From the NCBI RefSeq assembly GCF_001941625.1, contig NZ_CP016076.1, positions 1,054,001 to 1,118,000 of the forward strand: DNA of 64,000 bases, read 5' to 3'. Below are positions 35,390 through 43,166 of the stretch, one piece after another. The stretch comes from Actinoalloteichus fjordicus. GTDB taxonomy: Bacteria; Actinomycetota; Actinomycetes; Mycobacteriales; Pseudonocardiaceae. Below the pieces are notes generated by a model that worked only from the letters and a program-made list of their open reading frames with translations, was not told where the DNA came from and ran no database searches. Numbering within the stretch: position 1 is the first letter of the stretch; every line of letters begins with the position of its first letter. The position numbers and the translations under genes were made by a program.

Positions 35390-35465
35390 GGGGCTGTGGC
35401 GCAGCTGGTAGCGCATCACACTGGCAGTGTGAGGGTCAGGGGTTCGAGTCCCCTCAGCTCCACCA
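35390..35465 (+). tRNA. tRNA-Ala (GGC anticodon), integration target
   Basis: A complete 76-nt cloverleaf with encoded CCA. The acceptor GGGGCTG pairs with CAGCTCC (one G-U). The anticodon loop is CTGGCAG (anticodon GGC) and the T-arm is GGGGTTCGAGTCCCC. Its 3' half from the anticodon loop onward is duplicated at 62890-62932, marking it as the attachment site of the island to its right. Confidence 0.95.
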
Positions 35466-35620
35466 TCACATAGCTTGACCGGGACGCCCGTTGACCTGCA
35501 AGGATGAGGTCGGCGGGCGGTCTTGTTTCTCCGCCCTGTGTGGACTGGCGCGTGCCGAACTGGAGCAGAACTGGAGCAGCGGTGTTGATCAGGCGAAACA
35601 GGGTCAGGATTCTGCTCCAG
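35421..35620 (+). repeat. left att copy with conserved flank
   Basis: The first 43 bp are the 3' half of the functional tRNA-Ala. About 155 bp of island DNA follow that align without gaps to 62933-63089, including the AGAACTGGAGCAG repeats and GATCAGGCGAAAC. This is longer than a tyrosine-recombinase core, so the flank probably represents a conserved element end. Confidence 0.8.
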
Positions 35621-35695
35621 GTGCGATAACCCGAATGGGCGGTTCTGAGACGGCGGCCCGGTTCTCCGACAGTGCGGACCAGGACCCGTGAGACC

Positions 35696-35815
35696 TTGCG
35701 GCCGGCTTGACCGATCGGTTAGACCCGCCAAGCCTTCATCGTGGAAACAGCGGACGCAGCGATGTGCGCACTGCCAGCACACGCCGAGTTCGGCTGCTTC
35801 TTTGGTCGGGGCCAA
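35696..35815 (-). pseudogene. IS481-like transposase N-terminal fragment
   Basis: About 40 codons read KEAAELGVCWQCAHRCVRCF then HDEGLAGLTDRSSRPQ. This matches the helix-turn-helix opening of IS481 transposases (AEELGVSRQ..HRWVRRF..EGLAGLxDRSSRP). The DDE catalytic part is absent and no terminal inverted repeats were found, so only debris remains. Confidence 0.6.
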
Positions 35816-35930
35816 CCCGACTGGCTCTGATGGTCGCCTCAACCTGCCGCCGGGTACTACACGGCAGCCGCCCCAGGCGAACCGGTTGCTCTCGCCCAAA
35901 TCGGTGCGGTGATCCGCAGCCGTTCTGGTG

Positions 35931-36172
35931 CTGCCAGCGGCGGCCGTCGTCGACGGGTACGTGACACCGCGTTTGGCGTTCTCCCTCTACACCTACCCCG
36001 AGCACCGCACCCACAGGTGATCGCGGTGGACACCGTGACCACCGACGTCGTGCTCACCTCGCTGACCGAGGCCCCGCAGGTGACCCGCTACAGCAACCTC
36101 TAAGAGCGGCTACGCTGTGGTGCCCTGAGCCCGCGAGACAGCGTTGACTTCCTGGAGCACGTGAGCGCCTAA
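35931..36172 (+). pseudogene. Scr1-like XRE/DUF5753 regulator, C-terminal remnant
   Basis: Coding similarity is spread over two frames with a nonsense codon. The first piece reads VVDGYVTPRLAFSLYTYPEH. After a frameshift comes HPQVIAVDTVTTDVVL and QVTRYSNL, then a stop, then ERLRCGALSPRDSVDFLEHV. The pattern fits the DUF5753 domain of actinobacterial Scr1-type regulators. The N-terminal HTH is missing. It is followed by its usual partner, DUF397. Confidence 0.55.
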
Positions 36173-36197
36173 CTCACCAGCAAACAGGAACCCCATG

Positions 36198-36396
36198 ATG
36201 ACTATCCAACTGGAACTCGACCGCGCGGCCGTTCGCCAAGTCCTCTTACTCCATTGGCGACGAGAACTGCGTGGAGGTTGCGGTGACCTGCGACAGACAC
36301 GCTGCCGTGCGGCACTCCCGTCATCCTGAGCTGCCCCTCAGGTCTACACCGAGAACAAGTGGACCGCGAAAAGACGGCCAGTTCGACCTGTCATGA
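36198..36396 (+). pseudogene. DUF397 protein remnant
   Basis: The frame ending at 36396 contains FAKSSYSIGDENCVEVAV and AAVRHSRHPE, the DUF397 signature (KSSYS...NCVEVA...VRDSK). The only nearby ATGs (36195, 36198) are in another frame, so a one-base shift near the start has broken it. DUF397 genes normally follow an Scr1/DUF5753 gene, as here. Confidence 0.6.
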
Positions 36397-36428
36397 TCGA
36401 CCGCGTCCCCACGAGTGGAAGGCATCCC

Positions 36429-36728
36429 ATGGAGTTCCGTGCAATCGCGCGTGGTGCGGGCGCGTTCCAGCAGCCGGTGACGGCAGTGGAGGTGGAGGGT
36501 CTATGTCGTCGTGCGTTCGGTCCGGACGTGCGTGTCGTGTCAGCTGTCGAGTTGGGGAACGGCATGTACAACAGCATCTTCCGCGTCGAGCTGTGCGGAC
36601 AGGGCCCGGTGATTCTCCGAGTGGCGCCGGAATCGCATCATCGTTACTCTAATTTGCTTGGAGCAGAACAGGAGTCATTCCATGTGAGGGCCAGGGGTTC
36701 GAGTTCCCTCAACTCCAATTATCGTTGA
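36429..36728 (+). pseudogene. aminoglycoside phosphotransferase-like gene, 5' fragment
   Basis: The first 70 or so codons read like the N-lobe of APH/choline-kinase proteins: EFRAIARGAGAFQQPVTAVE, CRRAFGPDVRVVSAVELGNG, MYNSIFRVELCG and GPVILRVAPE. Homology ends there, and the frame then runs through the tRNA remnant at 36684-36717, giving a nonsense tail. The gene was cut by recombination at this att remnant; its catalytic HxD region is gone. Confidence 0.7.
36684..36717 (+). repeat. tRNA-Ala 3' remnant (second att copy)
   Basis: 34 bp match the anticodon-arm, variable and T-arm half of tRNA-Ala with three differences, ending at the acceptor. It sits exactly at the break in the phosphotransferase gene. 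Confidence 0.7.
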
Positions 36729-36732
36729 AGCC

Positions 36733-36765
36733 CTCCTGATCTGAGATTTTCATCCAGGTCAGGAG
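36733..36765 (+). terminator. hairpin after second tRNA remnant
   Basis: CTCCTGATCTG pairs with CAGGTCAGGAG (one mismatch), followed by CGTTTTGCG. A similar sequence follows the third remnant at 40896. This may be the ancestral tRNA terminator. The interval 36766-37159 holds no recognisable gene. Confidence 0.6.
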
Positions 36766-37159
36766 CGTTTTGCGTTGTCTTCATGATCTCATCGGATCAT
36801 CTGCAGGTCGATTTTGGATCGGTTCAGCATGCGCCAATGAGGGAGTTTAGGCGATCGAACTTCTGGTTTGGTCAATTTGTGATGGGTCCTGGGCATGTGG
36901 AGATCGTCTAGCGGCGCGTACGGTCTTGTGTTGCCTGGTGAAAACCTGATCGCCTGGACGGTGGGTGTGCACTCCACTCAACTGTGGCGGTCGGCAGTAG
37001 TTGGTTCGAGTGTGGTTGGCTACGCTGCTTTCCTCCGCAAACCCGGTCTCGAGACCTCCGAGATGTCCAACCGGTGATGCGGTATCGACCTGACCGATGC
37101 TTGGGCGGTCGGTGATCAATCCGACGCTGAGATTAGGGCGCTATTAAAAAGCTGCCACG

Positions 37160-38374
37160 TTATCGAGGGATTCCGCTGCCGTGAAAAGTGATCGAGACGT
37201 CGTCGTTAGAATTTGTGGGAAGCCAGTTGATAATGCGTGTCTTCGCATTTGTGCGCGCTGCGCGAGTGGCCCAGTCGCGAGCGGTATCGCGATCAAGGCC
37301 ATGCTTTCCATTTATTTCCCCTGCGACACGGATGAGCTGCCAGCCGTCTTCACATTTGCGCAGTATGAATCGTTTAGCGCTGATGGAATCGATGGTGTGC
37401 CAGGTGTGAAGATTGTTGGAGGTTTGCCTCCAGCCGATCAAACTGCTGGCTGGCAGGTTGATCGCGTCTTGTGCCCATTCCTGCGCGTCGAGCGGTGCTA
37501 GCGCTCCGTCAGTGATGGCGATCAGTTCGCCGACGAAGGCGTGATTCAGATTGAGGTGTAGGACGAAAGTATTCAAGGCCGTCGGAAGAGCAAGTGGCTG
37601 TTCGGAGAGGGGACCGGGCCCCGTTCCGGCGAGCGCAACCCAACCGACTGCAGCCTCGCCCGCACGGATTAGGGTGAGGAACTGGCCGAGCTCACGCAGA
37701 TCGTGGGGGTCGAACGCGGTTGTCACAGCGAGTAGAATCCCGCCCAGACGTTTGACGGCTTCCCGGGTCGGGCCGTCGCAACCCGTATTCCAGGACTGGC
37801 CGGTGTCATCCAGACGGACTGTGATGCCCTCGGCATCCAGATGAGCGGAGATATCGGGGACGGGTTCTGTGGCGAGCAGGCTTTCTAGCCTCGATCGTGT
37901 AAGCCCTAACGACGAGTACGAATCAATGGTGTTGGACCGCCATCCGGTGGCCGTACATTTGAGCATCGTCTGCTCCAACGCGGGGTTGACCAGGAATATC
38001 GGGCGGTCGTCTGTGCTGTCAGCTTTGGCTTGGAGTAGAAACGTCTGGGTTGTCCACGACAGGAGGTCTTGCTGGCTGTGCATGGACCCAGAGGTCTCCC
38101 ACTGTGGCTTTCGGCAGCGTGCGTGATGCAGGGTCGCCGAGGCGAGGACGATCAGATCAGAGACGGCGACTGTGGCCCTATCAGCGCCTAGCGCCCAGCC
38201 GCAGGTCTGGCAGTCCTGAGGCCACAGGTTGCGTGCGAGCGCCGCGAGGCCGTCGGGACCGAGCCTGGTTGCCGTGACGGGATCGACGATGAAGGGGTAG
38301 CTGGCCAGCATCTCGCCCAACCGCTCGTCAGCGGTGGTCTGGCGGCGTTGGCGGAGCCGCCTACCTTTTCCCAT
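37160..38374 (-). CDS. island protein with CxxC...HHxxC motif (paralogue A)
   Basis: A 404-residue protein of unknown function. The N-terminus is very basic (GKGRRLRQRRQ), then comes a probable zinc knuckle: LARNLWPQDCQTCGWALG followed about 30 residues on by ATLHHARCRKPQW. The same arrangement and the later NPALEQTMLK block recur in the protein encoded at 39129-40553, so the two are paralogues. This copy lacks the P-loop and has its own C-terminal region. GGGAGG precedes the ATG. No membrane segment is seen. Guesses such as DNA binding or partnership with the ATPase paralogue are inference. Confidence 0.75.
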   Translation of the reverse strand: MGKGRRLRQRRQTTADERLGEMLASYPFIVDPVTATRLGPDGLAALARNLWPQDCQTCGWALGADRATVAVSDLIVLASATLHHARCRKPQWETSGSMHSQQDLLSWTTQTFLLQAKADSTDDRPIFLVNPALEQTMLKCTATGWRSNTIDSYSSLGLTRSRLESLLATEPVPDISAHLDAEGITVRLDDTGQSWNTGCDGPTREAVKRLGGILLAVTTAFDPHDLRELGQFLTLIRAGEAAVGWVALAGTGPGPLSEQPLALPTALNTFVLHLNLNHAFVGELIAITDGALAPLDAQEWAQDAINLPASSLIGWRQTSNNLHTWHTIDSISAKRFILRKCEDGWQLIRVAGEINGKHGLDRDTARDWATRAARTNAKTRIINWLPTNSNDDVSITFHGSGIPR

Positions 38375-38516
38375 GACGCCCTACCTCCCTGTTTCGTCAC
38401 TCAGAGTATCGGATCTCGCACGCGGGGTCCAAGACCACGTAAGACTTTCTTACTGTCGTACATCTCATCTGTGCCATGATGGGTAGGCGGAGGGGTTGCG
38501 CGCGGGAGGTGATCGG

Positions 38517-38819
38517 GTGGGTGACGAACAGTCACGAGAGGAGCTGCACACTCGTGCGCAGCTGCGTCGGAAGCGACAGCTCACCCTGCCTCCTGAGGTG
38601 CGTGATGCTCTTCACTTGATCGAGGGTGACGAGGTCGAGTTCACCGTGCATGCCGACGGTCAGGTCACGTTGCGTGGAATGACCTCCGTGCCTACCGACC
38701 AGCGGTGGTTCTGGACTGAGGAGTGGCAGAAGGGCGAGCGGGAGGCGAGCGAGCAGATCGCGGCTGGTGACCTGCCCTCCTACGATGACATGGCGGCACT
38801 GTTCGCCGACATCGATTAG
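38517..38819 (+). CDS. AbrB/SpoVT-type antitoxin
   Basis: A 100-residue protein with a swapped-hairpin AbrB domain: AQLRRKRQLTLPPEVRDALHLIEGDEVEFTV near residues 16-46, then a short extension rich in Trp, Glu and Asp that could wrap the toxin. It likely binds the operon promoter and neutralises the RelE-like product encoded 19 bp downstream. GTG 38517 has GGAGG 7 bp upstream. The AT-rich upstream DNA (TAAGACTTTCTTACTGTCG) is probably its operator and promoter. Confidence 0.82.
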   Translation: MGDEQSREELHTRAQLRRKRQLTLPPEVRDALHLIEGDEVEFTVHADGQVTLRGMTSVPTDQRWFWTEEWQKGEREASEQIAAGDLPSYDDMAALFADID

Positions 38820-38838
38820 GGCTGGGTTGTCCACGCTC

Positions 38839-39132
38839 ATGCCGACGTTCACCCGCACCCCGCGGTTCGTTCAGGATCTGAAGAGGTTGGAAGCTGAGCA
38901 GCGGCGTCGCTTCCAGCAGACGGTGCTCGATGAGTTCGTCCCCGACCTCAAAGCGGGTCGGTTTCGTCCTGGTCTTCGGGTCAAGCGAGTGCAGGTCACT
39001 ACTGGGGTCTGGGAGATGACTTGGGCGCCGAACGGTAGAGCGACCTTCGAGTACAGCGCTGAACGGCTTCGAGGTGAACCGCACGTGACCTGGCGCCGAG
39101 TGGGTACGCACGACATCTTCAACAGTCCCTAG
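38839..39132 (+). CDS. RelE/ParE-like toxin
   Basis: A 97-residue basic protein with the RelE-fold pattern: FTRTPRFVQDLKRLEAEQRRRFQQTVLDEFVPDL (two helices), then strands GLRVKRVQ, GVWEMTWAPNGRATFEYS and HVTWRRVGTHDIF. The arginine-rich strands and final His would match ribosome-dependent RNases, but catalytic residues were not aligned. It is paired with the AbrB antitoxin. Its stop codon overlaps, in the palindrome CTAG, the stop of the convergent ATPase gene. Confidence 0.72.
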   Translation: MPTFTRTPRFVQDLKRLEAEQRRRFQQTVLDEFVPDLKAGRFRPGLRVKRVQVTTGVWEMTWAPNGRATFEYSAERLRGEPHVTWRRVGTHDIFNSP

Positions 39133-40553
39133 TGCATGTCTTCTACTTGACCTTCACGGTTGTTCAGAGCTTGCCACCCGTCGACCTGATCCCGGTCGAA
39201 CAGGAACCCGTTCTTCTCGCCAAGCGCGAGTAGCAGGTCACGCCGACCGGCGACCGTTTCCGGTTGTACCGCTGTGATCACTACGACGAGCGCGATCCCG
39301 ATGTGCGGACCACCGAAGGCCACCCTCGCGGCCAGATCAGCGGCGTACGGGTCGGCGAGTATTCCTTGGGCGTCGTCGATCGCGACTACCAGTCCTGGAT
39401 ACTTGGGGCTGGGTTCGCGCCATCGTTCAGCGTCAGCTTGACGAGCTTCCACCTGCTCGGCGGCCCACGTGAGCAGGTCAACCGTATCGGCGGGCGTGCC
39501 AGCCATACGAACTGCTTGCTCACCCACTACTGATAGCAGATTGTTCCGATTCATCGGATCGGCCACAGCTATGTTGAAGATTGTTGAACACAACGCTTCG
39601 ACCAGGACCAGCCGCAAGATGTTCGTCCTGCCAGTTCCGGGGTACCCTGCAATCAGGCCATTGATCGCGCCGACGCCGTGATCAGTCAATCGCCAGTACG
39701 TAGGACCGTCCATCCCCATACCGAGTTCGAACGATCCGGTAATCCTATCGAAGGTTGGTCCGCTGAAAGATGCCTCGGGTAGCCAGGCGAGATCGTCATG
39801 TTCGTCTGCCCCTGCTAAGTCGGATTCAATGATTCGAGTGGGGACAGACACATCTGGGGCAGGCAACTCCCGGTTCAGCCCTATGGTCGCCGTTGCTAGA
39901 TCTCCGGCGGCCAGAACCCGTTTCACTGGTTCTGGGTTGGTCATCGCACCCGGATCTAGCGCGGTGGACACCGCGAGTACCACCTCACCGCGCTCTCGGA
40001 TCAACCCTGTCAGCATCGAGTCCGCTGGATGGACTGGGCTTACCCAGAAGACGTCCCCGCACCGCACGATCAGACGGTCGTCTTCAAGCCAAGCGGTAGC
40101 CGAGCTAGTCGAGGCGCGATGCGGATAGGGTGTCGGAGGTGCTAACCCGCTGGGTCGCCAGTCCGCCACAGTGGTCGCGCGGTATCCTTCTGGTTTCGTG
40201 TGCGCCAACGTTACCTGCTCCAAACCTGGATTCACCAACAGCGTCGGTGCGAAGGGATCTCGAGCCGGATCACCGAATGGAACAGCCATCAAGCGGGTCA
40301 CCGTAGTGAGATACCGACCTGTCCGGTCCACCCCCGCCCGCGTCCAACGCGGCTGCTGACAAGCAGCGTGATGCAACGACGCTGTTATCGACACCTCGTC
40401 GTCGACAACAACGACCGAAGGGCTTTCGGAACCAAGATCGCGTCCACAGGTCTGGCAGAGTCCCGACCACAAGTTGCGTGACAGTTCCTCCAAGCCAGCG
40501 CGGCCCAGCTCAGACTGTGTGAACCTATCGACACGAACACGTGCTAATGCCAT
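39129..40553 (-). CDS. P-loop ATPase with N-terminal CxxC...HHxxC domain (paralogue B)
   Basis: A 474-residue protein. Its first 250 residues parallel paralogue A: LSRNLWSGLCQTCGRDLG, ITASLHHAACQQPRW, NPGLEQVTLAH. Then comes an FtsK/HerA-like ATPase domain with Walker A IAGYPGTGRTN (about 305) and Walker B GLVVAIDDAQG (about 400). The domain is shorter than full FtsK or TraB, and no membrane segment is present. A role in DNA handling (island maintenance, transfer or defence) is inference. A GAGAGGCG lies upstream of the ATG. Confidence 0.75.
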   Translation of the reverse strand: MALARVRVDRFTQSELGRAGLEELSRNLWSGLCQTCGRDLGSESPSVVVVDDEVSITASLHHAACQQPRWTRAGVDRTGRYLTTVTRLMAVPFGDPARDPFAPTLLVNPGLEQVTLAHTKPEGYRATTVADWRPSGLAPPTPYPHRASTSSATAWLEDDRLIVRCGDVFWVSPVHPADSMLTGLIRERGEVVLAVSTALDPGAMTNPEPVKRVLAAGDLATATIGLNRELPAPDVSVPTRIIESDLAGADEHDDLAWLPEASFSGPTFDRITGSFELGMGMDGPTYWRLTDHGVGAINGLIAGYPGTGRTNILRLVLVEALCSTIFNIAVADPMNRNNLLSVVGEQAVRMAGTPADTVDLLTWAAEQVEARQADAERWREPSPKYPGLVVAIDDAQGILADPYAADLAARVAFGGPHIGIALVVVITAVQPETVAGRRDLLLALGEKNGFLFDRDQVDGWQALNNREGQVEDMH

Positions 40554-41507
40554 CGAGACGCCTCTCTGAGCTGCTGTCGTTCGACCTCAAGCAATCGTCG
40601 GCCTCCAGATCATCAGTGAAGCAGGTCGGTGTCGTGTCGCGGAAGGCGAGTGGTCGTCCTGTTGACTCTTACCATTGCTTTTGGTGACGTTCATCACTGT
40701 TGATCCCACTGATAGTCCCTCAGCGACCTGAGACTCCCACGATGCGGTGGACGCCGCTGCGGCGATTGATATCTCGGCTCGCTACCGATAAGAAGGGGCC
40801 CAGGGCGCGGCCATCTCCGGCTCGAGGCTCGCGAAAGAGAACAATCCGACGAGAACGGAGTGGGGGCCAGAGGTTCGGGTCCCCTCAGGGCCACCATCTC
40901 GAGGCCCTCCTGATCTGGGAGGTTTTCCGGGTAGGGAGAGTTCTTTGTGTTGTGGGCGACGACCCCGAGCGATCACCTTCCGCCGGGCACCGAATCGACT
41001 GAGCATCGGCCTGTCGACGATGTTGGAGGATCGTTCTTGGCTCCCAAGACGCCGTCCACACCGTGGTGGAGCGGCCGGGATCGAGGTGCCTTTCCTGATC
41101 CGCTGATGGCGGAAGACTTTGTCGTCGTCGGCGAGGTCGCTACCACCCTCGGGCTCCTCCGGCGGGTTGCGCACCTGCGCTGACGCCACTGTTCCAACTC
41201 CGGCTGCGCCCTCCAAAAGACCGCCAAGTAATCCATCCCGCGATTCTGACCGCAGGCTGTAGGCGGCGGGGCCTAGCCCCTGCGGCATGGGGCATACCGG
41301 CCAACGGGAACGTCAAGAGGATACTGCTCGGAGCGGGGGAAGCCCTGGTCGTCAACCCGGCCATCATCATGTCGGGCACGCCTTAGAGCAAGGCCGGTAG
41401 CGCCGCCGCTCTGTAAGAGACCAGCTACGAACTCGGCGGTGTCTGCAATGGTTCCCGATCAACTCTCCGACCATCCGGAGCCGAACCGAGTTACTACTAC
41501 CACTGGC
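40554..41507. other. degenerate inter-segment region with third tRNA remnant
   Basis: No intact gene was recognised in about 950 bp. It contains the third tRNA-Ala-like remnant (40862-40896). Near 41290-41385 a high-GC3 stretch ends with GNVKRILLGAGEALVVN and a stop, possibly the tail of a lost gene of unknown family. Confidence 0.5.
40862..40896 (+). repeat. tRNA-Ala-like 3' remnant (third att copy)
   Basis: GGGGCCAGAGGTTCGGGT followed by CCCCTCAGGGCCACCA resembles the T-arm and acceptor half of tRNA-Ala with several substitutions. It is followed by CCCTCCTGATCTGGGAGG, as after the second remnant. Confidence 0.6.
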
Positions 41508-42776
41508 TCAGTCCTTGTCGAAGTGCGCCTCGGCGGCCCGACGGATCTGCGCTAGGCGCTTCGAGACGGCGCTGTGGTTTGCGTACCCGAGCACTTCCGC
41601 GATCTCGGTCTTCCTGGTCACGCCGCTGTTGAGCAGCACAACGATCTGCCGGTTCCGGGCGTCCAGCAGCGCGAGGAAGTCGTTGGTGACCAGGTTGCCC
41701 AGCACCTCGCTTTCCGGCCCCTGAACCGGGATGGTGTCGGTCAACTCGACGAACTTCACCGTGACCTTGCGCCGTTTGCCGTGCAGCTTGCGTTCGAAGT
41801 CCTCGCGTGCGTACGACCAGTGGCTGGAGAAGTCGTCCTCGATGCGGTGGGATCGGACGGCGTCCAGGATGCCGCGGAGCTGGCCGGTCCGGTCGGCGGC
41901 TTCCACAGTCTCGACCACGGCGTCGTGGGCGTCGTCCTCACCGAACCACACGGGCCCACCCATCCTCGGGTTGCTGGCGATGGCCCCGGCGAGCACGCTG
42001 CCGTCCTCTAGGAGGACCGGGCTGGGAGTCCTGCCCTTGTCGACCTCGGGGAAGTCCCGCAGCCGCTCTTGGATCGTGGCGGTCACCGCAGGCACCCAGA
42101 AGTCCAGGTTGTGGGCCAACAGCCGAATCGGGTCGTCGGCCGAGAACGCCTTCATCTTCGACCCTGACATCAGGTGCGGCCAGACCGTCCACGCCCACGC
42201 GCGGGCCAGCCGGGCTTCGAAGTCGGTCGGGAGCAAGTCGTCGATGCCTGCCCAGTCAGCCATGAACGGCCACTGGCCACCACGCAACAGCGGGAGTCCG
42301 AACATGCCCAGGACGCGCTTGGGCAGCAGGTGGAACAGCGACGCGTACTCGAAGTACCGCGCCCGTGTCCGCGGCACGAACGTGACGTTGACGTCGCCGA
42401 GGTCGGCGATCTTGGCCATCGGCTTCGGCAGGGCGTCCAAGTCGAAGAAGCGCCGTCGGAACTGGGCCGCCTCCCACAGCATGTTCCACTGCGCGAGTGC
42501 GACGAAATCCCCGTCGGAGGCGTGGGGCATCGAGAGCGTCGCGTACTCCGGCGGAGCCGGTTCGAGCGGGCGGACCACGCCGCCAAAGATGAATCCGGCT
42601 GAGATGTTCCGCAGGGACGGGAACTCCTCCGTAGTGGCCTCGGCCTCGGGGATGAACACGTCATCGCGCCGCCACGCCAGCACCTCGGCCGCAGTCGGCT
42701 CACGATCCTCGCTCACCTCATCCTCTCCCGTTCGCCGCTCCGTGCGCTGACTGGTCCGCTCGTCGATCTGAGTCAT
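41508..42776 (-). CDS. uncharacterised protein with C-terminal helix-turn-helix
   Basis: A 422-residue acidic protein not assigned to a family. The last 45 residues (NRQIVVLLNSGVTRKTEIAEVLGYANHSAVSKRLAQIRR) form a sigma-factor or LuxR-like HTH in which each turn can be read. The middle is rich in Trp and Phe, with no membrane helix or catalytic signature recognised. It lies downstream of the type III restriction-modification operon on the same strand, separated by 390 bp (42777-43166, no gene seen). A regulatory or defence-accessory role is inference. ATG 42776 precedes MTQIDERTSQ; a longer frame exists upstream. Confidence 0.65.
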   Translation of the reverse strand: MTQIDERTSQRTERRTGEDEVSEDREPTAAEVLAWRRDDVFIPEAEATTEEFPSLRNISAGFIFGGVVRPLEPAPPEYATLSMPHASDGDFVALAQWNMLWEAAQFRRRFFDLDALPKPMAKIADLGDVNVTFVPRTRARYFEYASLFHLLPKRVLGMFGLPLLRGGQWPFMADWAGIDDLLPTDFEARLARAWAWTVWPHLMSGSKMKAFSADDPIRLLAHNLDFWVPAVTATIQERLRDFPEVDKGRTPSPVLLEDGSVLAGAIASNPRMGGPVWFGEDDAHDAVVETVEAADRTGQLRGILDAVRSHRIEDDFSSHWSYAREDFERKLHGKRRKVTVKFVELTDTIPVQGPESEVLGNLVTNDFLALLDARNRQIVVLLNSGVTRKTEIAEVLGYANHSAVSKRLAQIRRAAEAHFDKD

Positions 42777-43166
42777 ACCTACATCACGACAGCCTCCGCC
42801 GGATCCGTTCCGAGCGCCGCGACAGTCACCGGACGTCACGCACTCCTCGCCTCCGACACGACCGGATTCCTCCCCGGCGCACCGTCAGCCGAGTTCGCAT
42901 GGACAGCCGGCTCGGATTGAGCGACTTCATGGGGCGAACGGCACACGACTCGTCGCGCCGATCGCCTGCAATCGACGCGGTAGGGCCACTTCTGCGGATC
43001 GGCTGGTCGAAGGTCGGCCCTGGCCCGTAGCCCTGAGCTTCGTTCTCCGGTAATGGCGAGACGTCTGGGATGGATGGCGGCGCATCGCGGTGCCAGAGCT
43101 GGTGTCGACCGCCCGTGTAAGCGTTTCGGCCACGGAAGCTCCCTCCAAGAGCAGGTGCGGCGGCTA

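Noticed and set aside
35117-35899. A 260-codon minus-strand frame across tRNA-Ala and its flank
   Set aside because: Most of it is antisense to the tRNA and the att flank; only the short IS481-like portion (35696-35815) resembles a protein.
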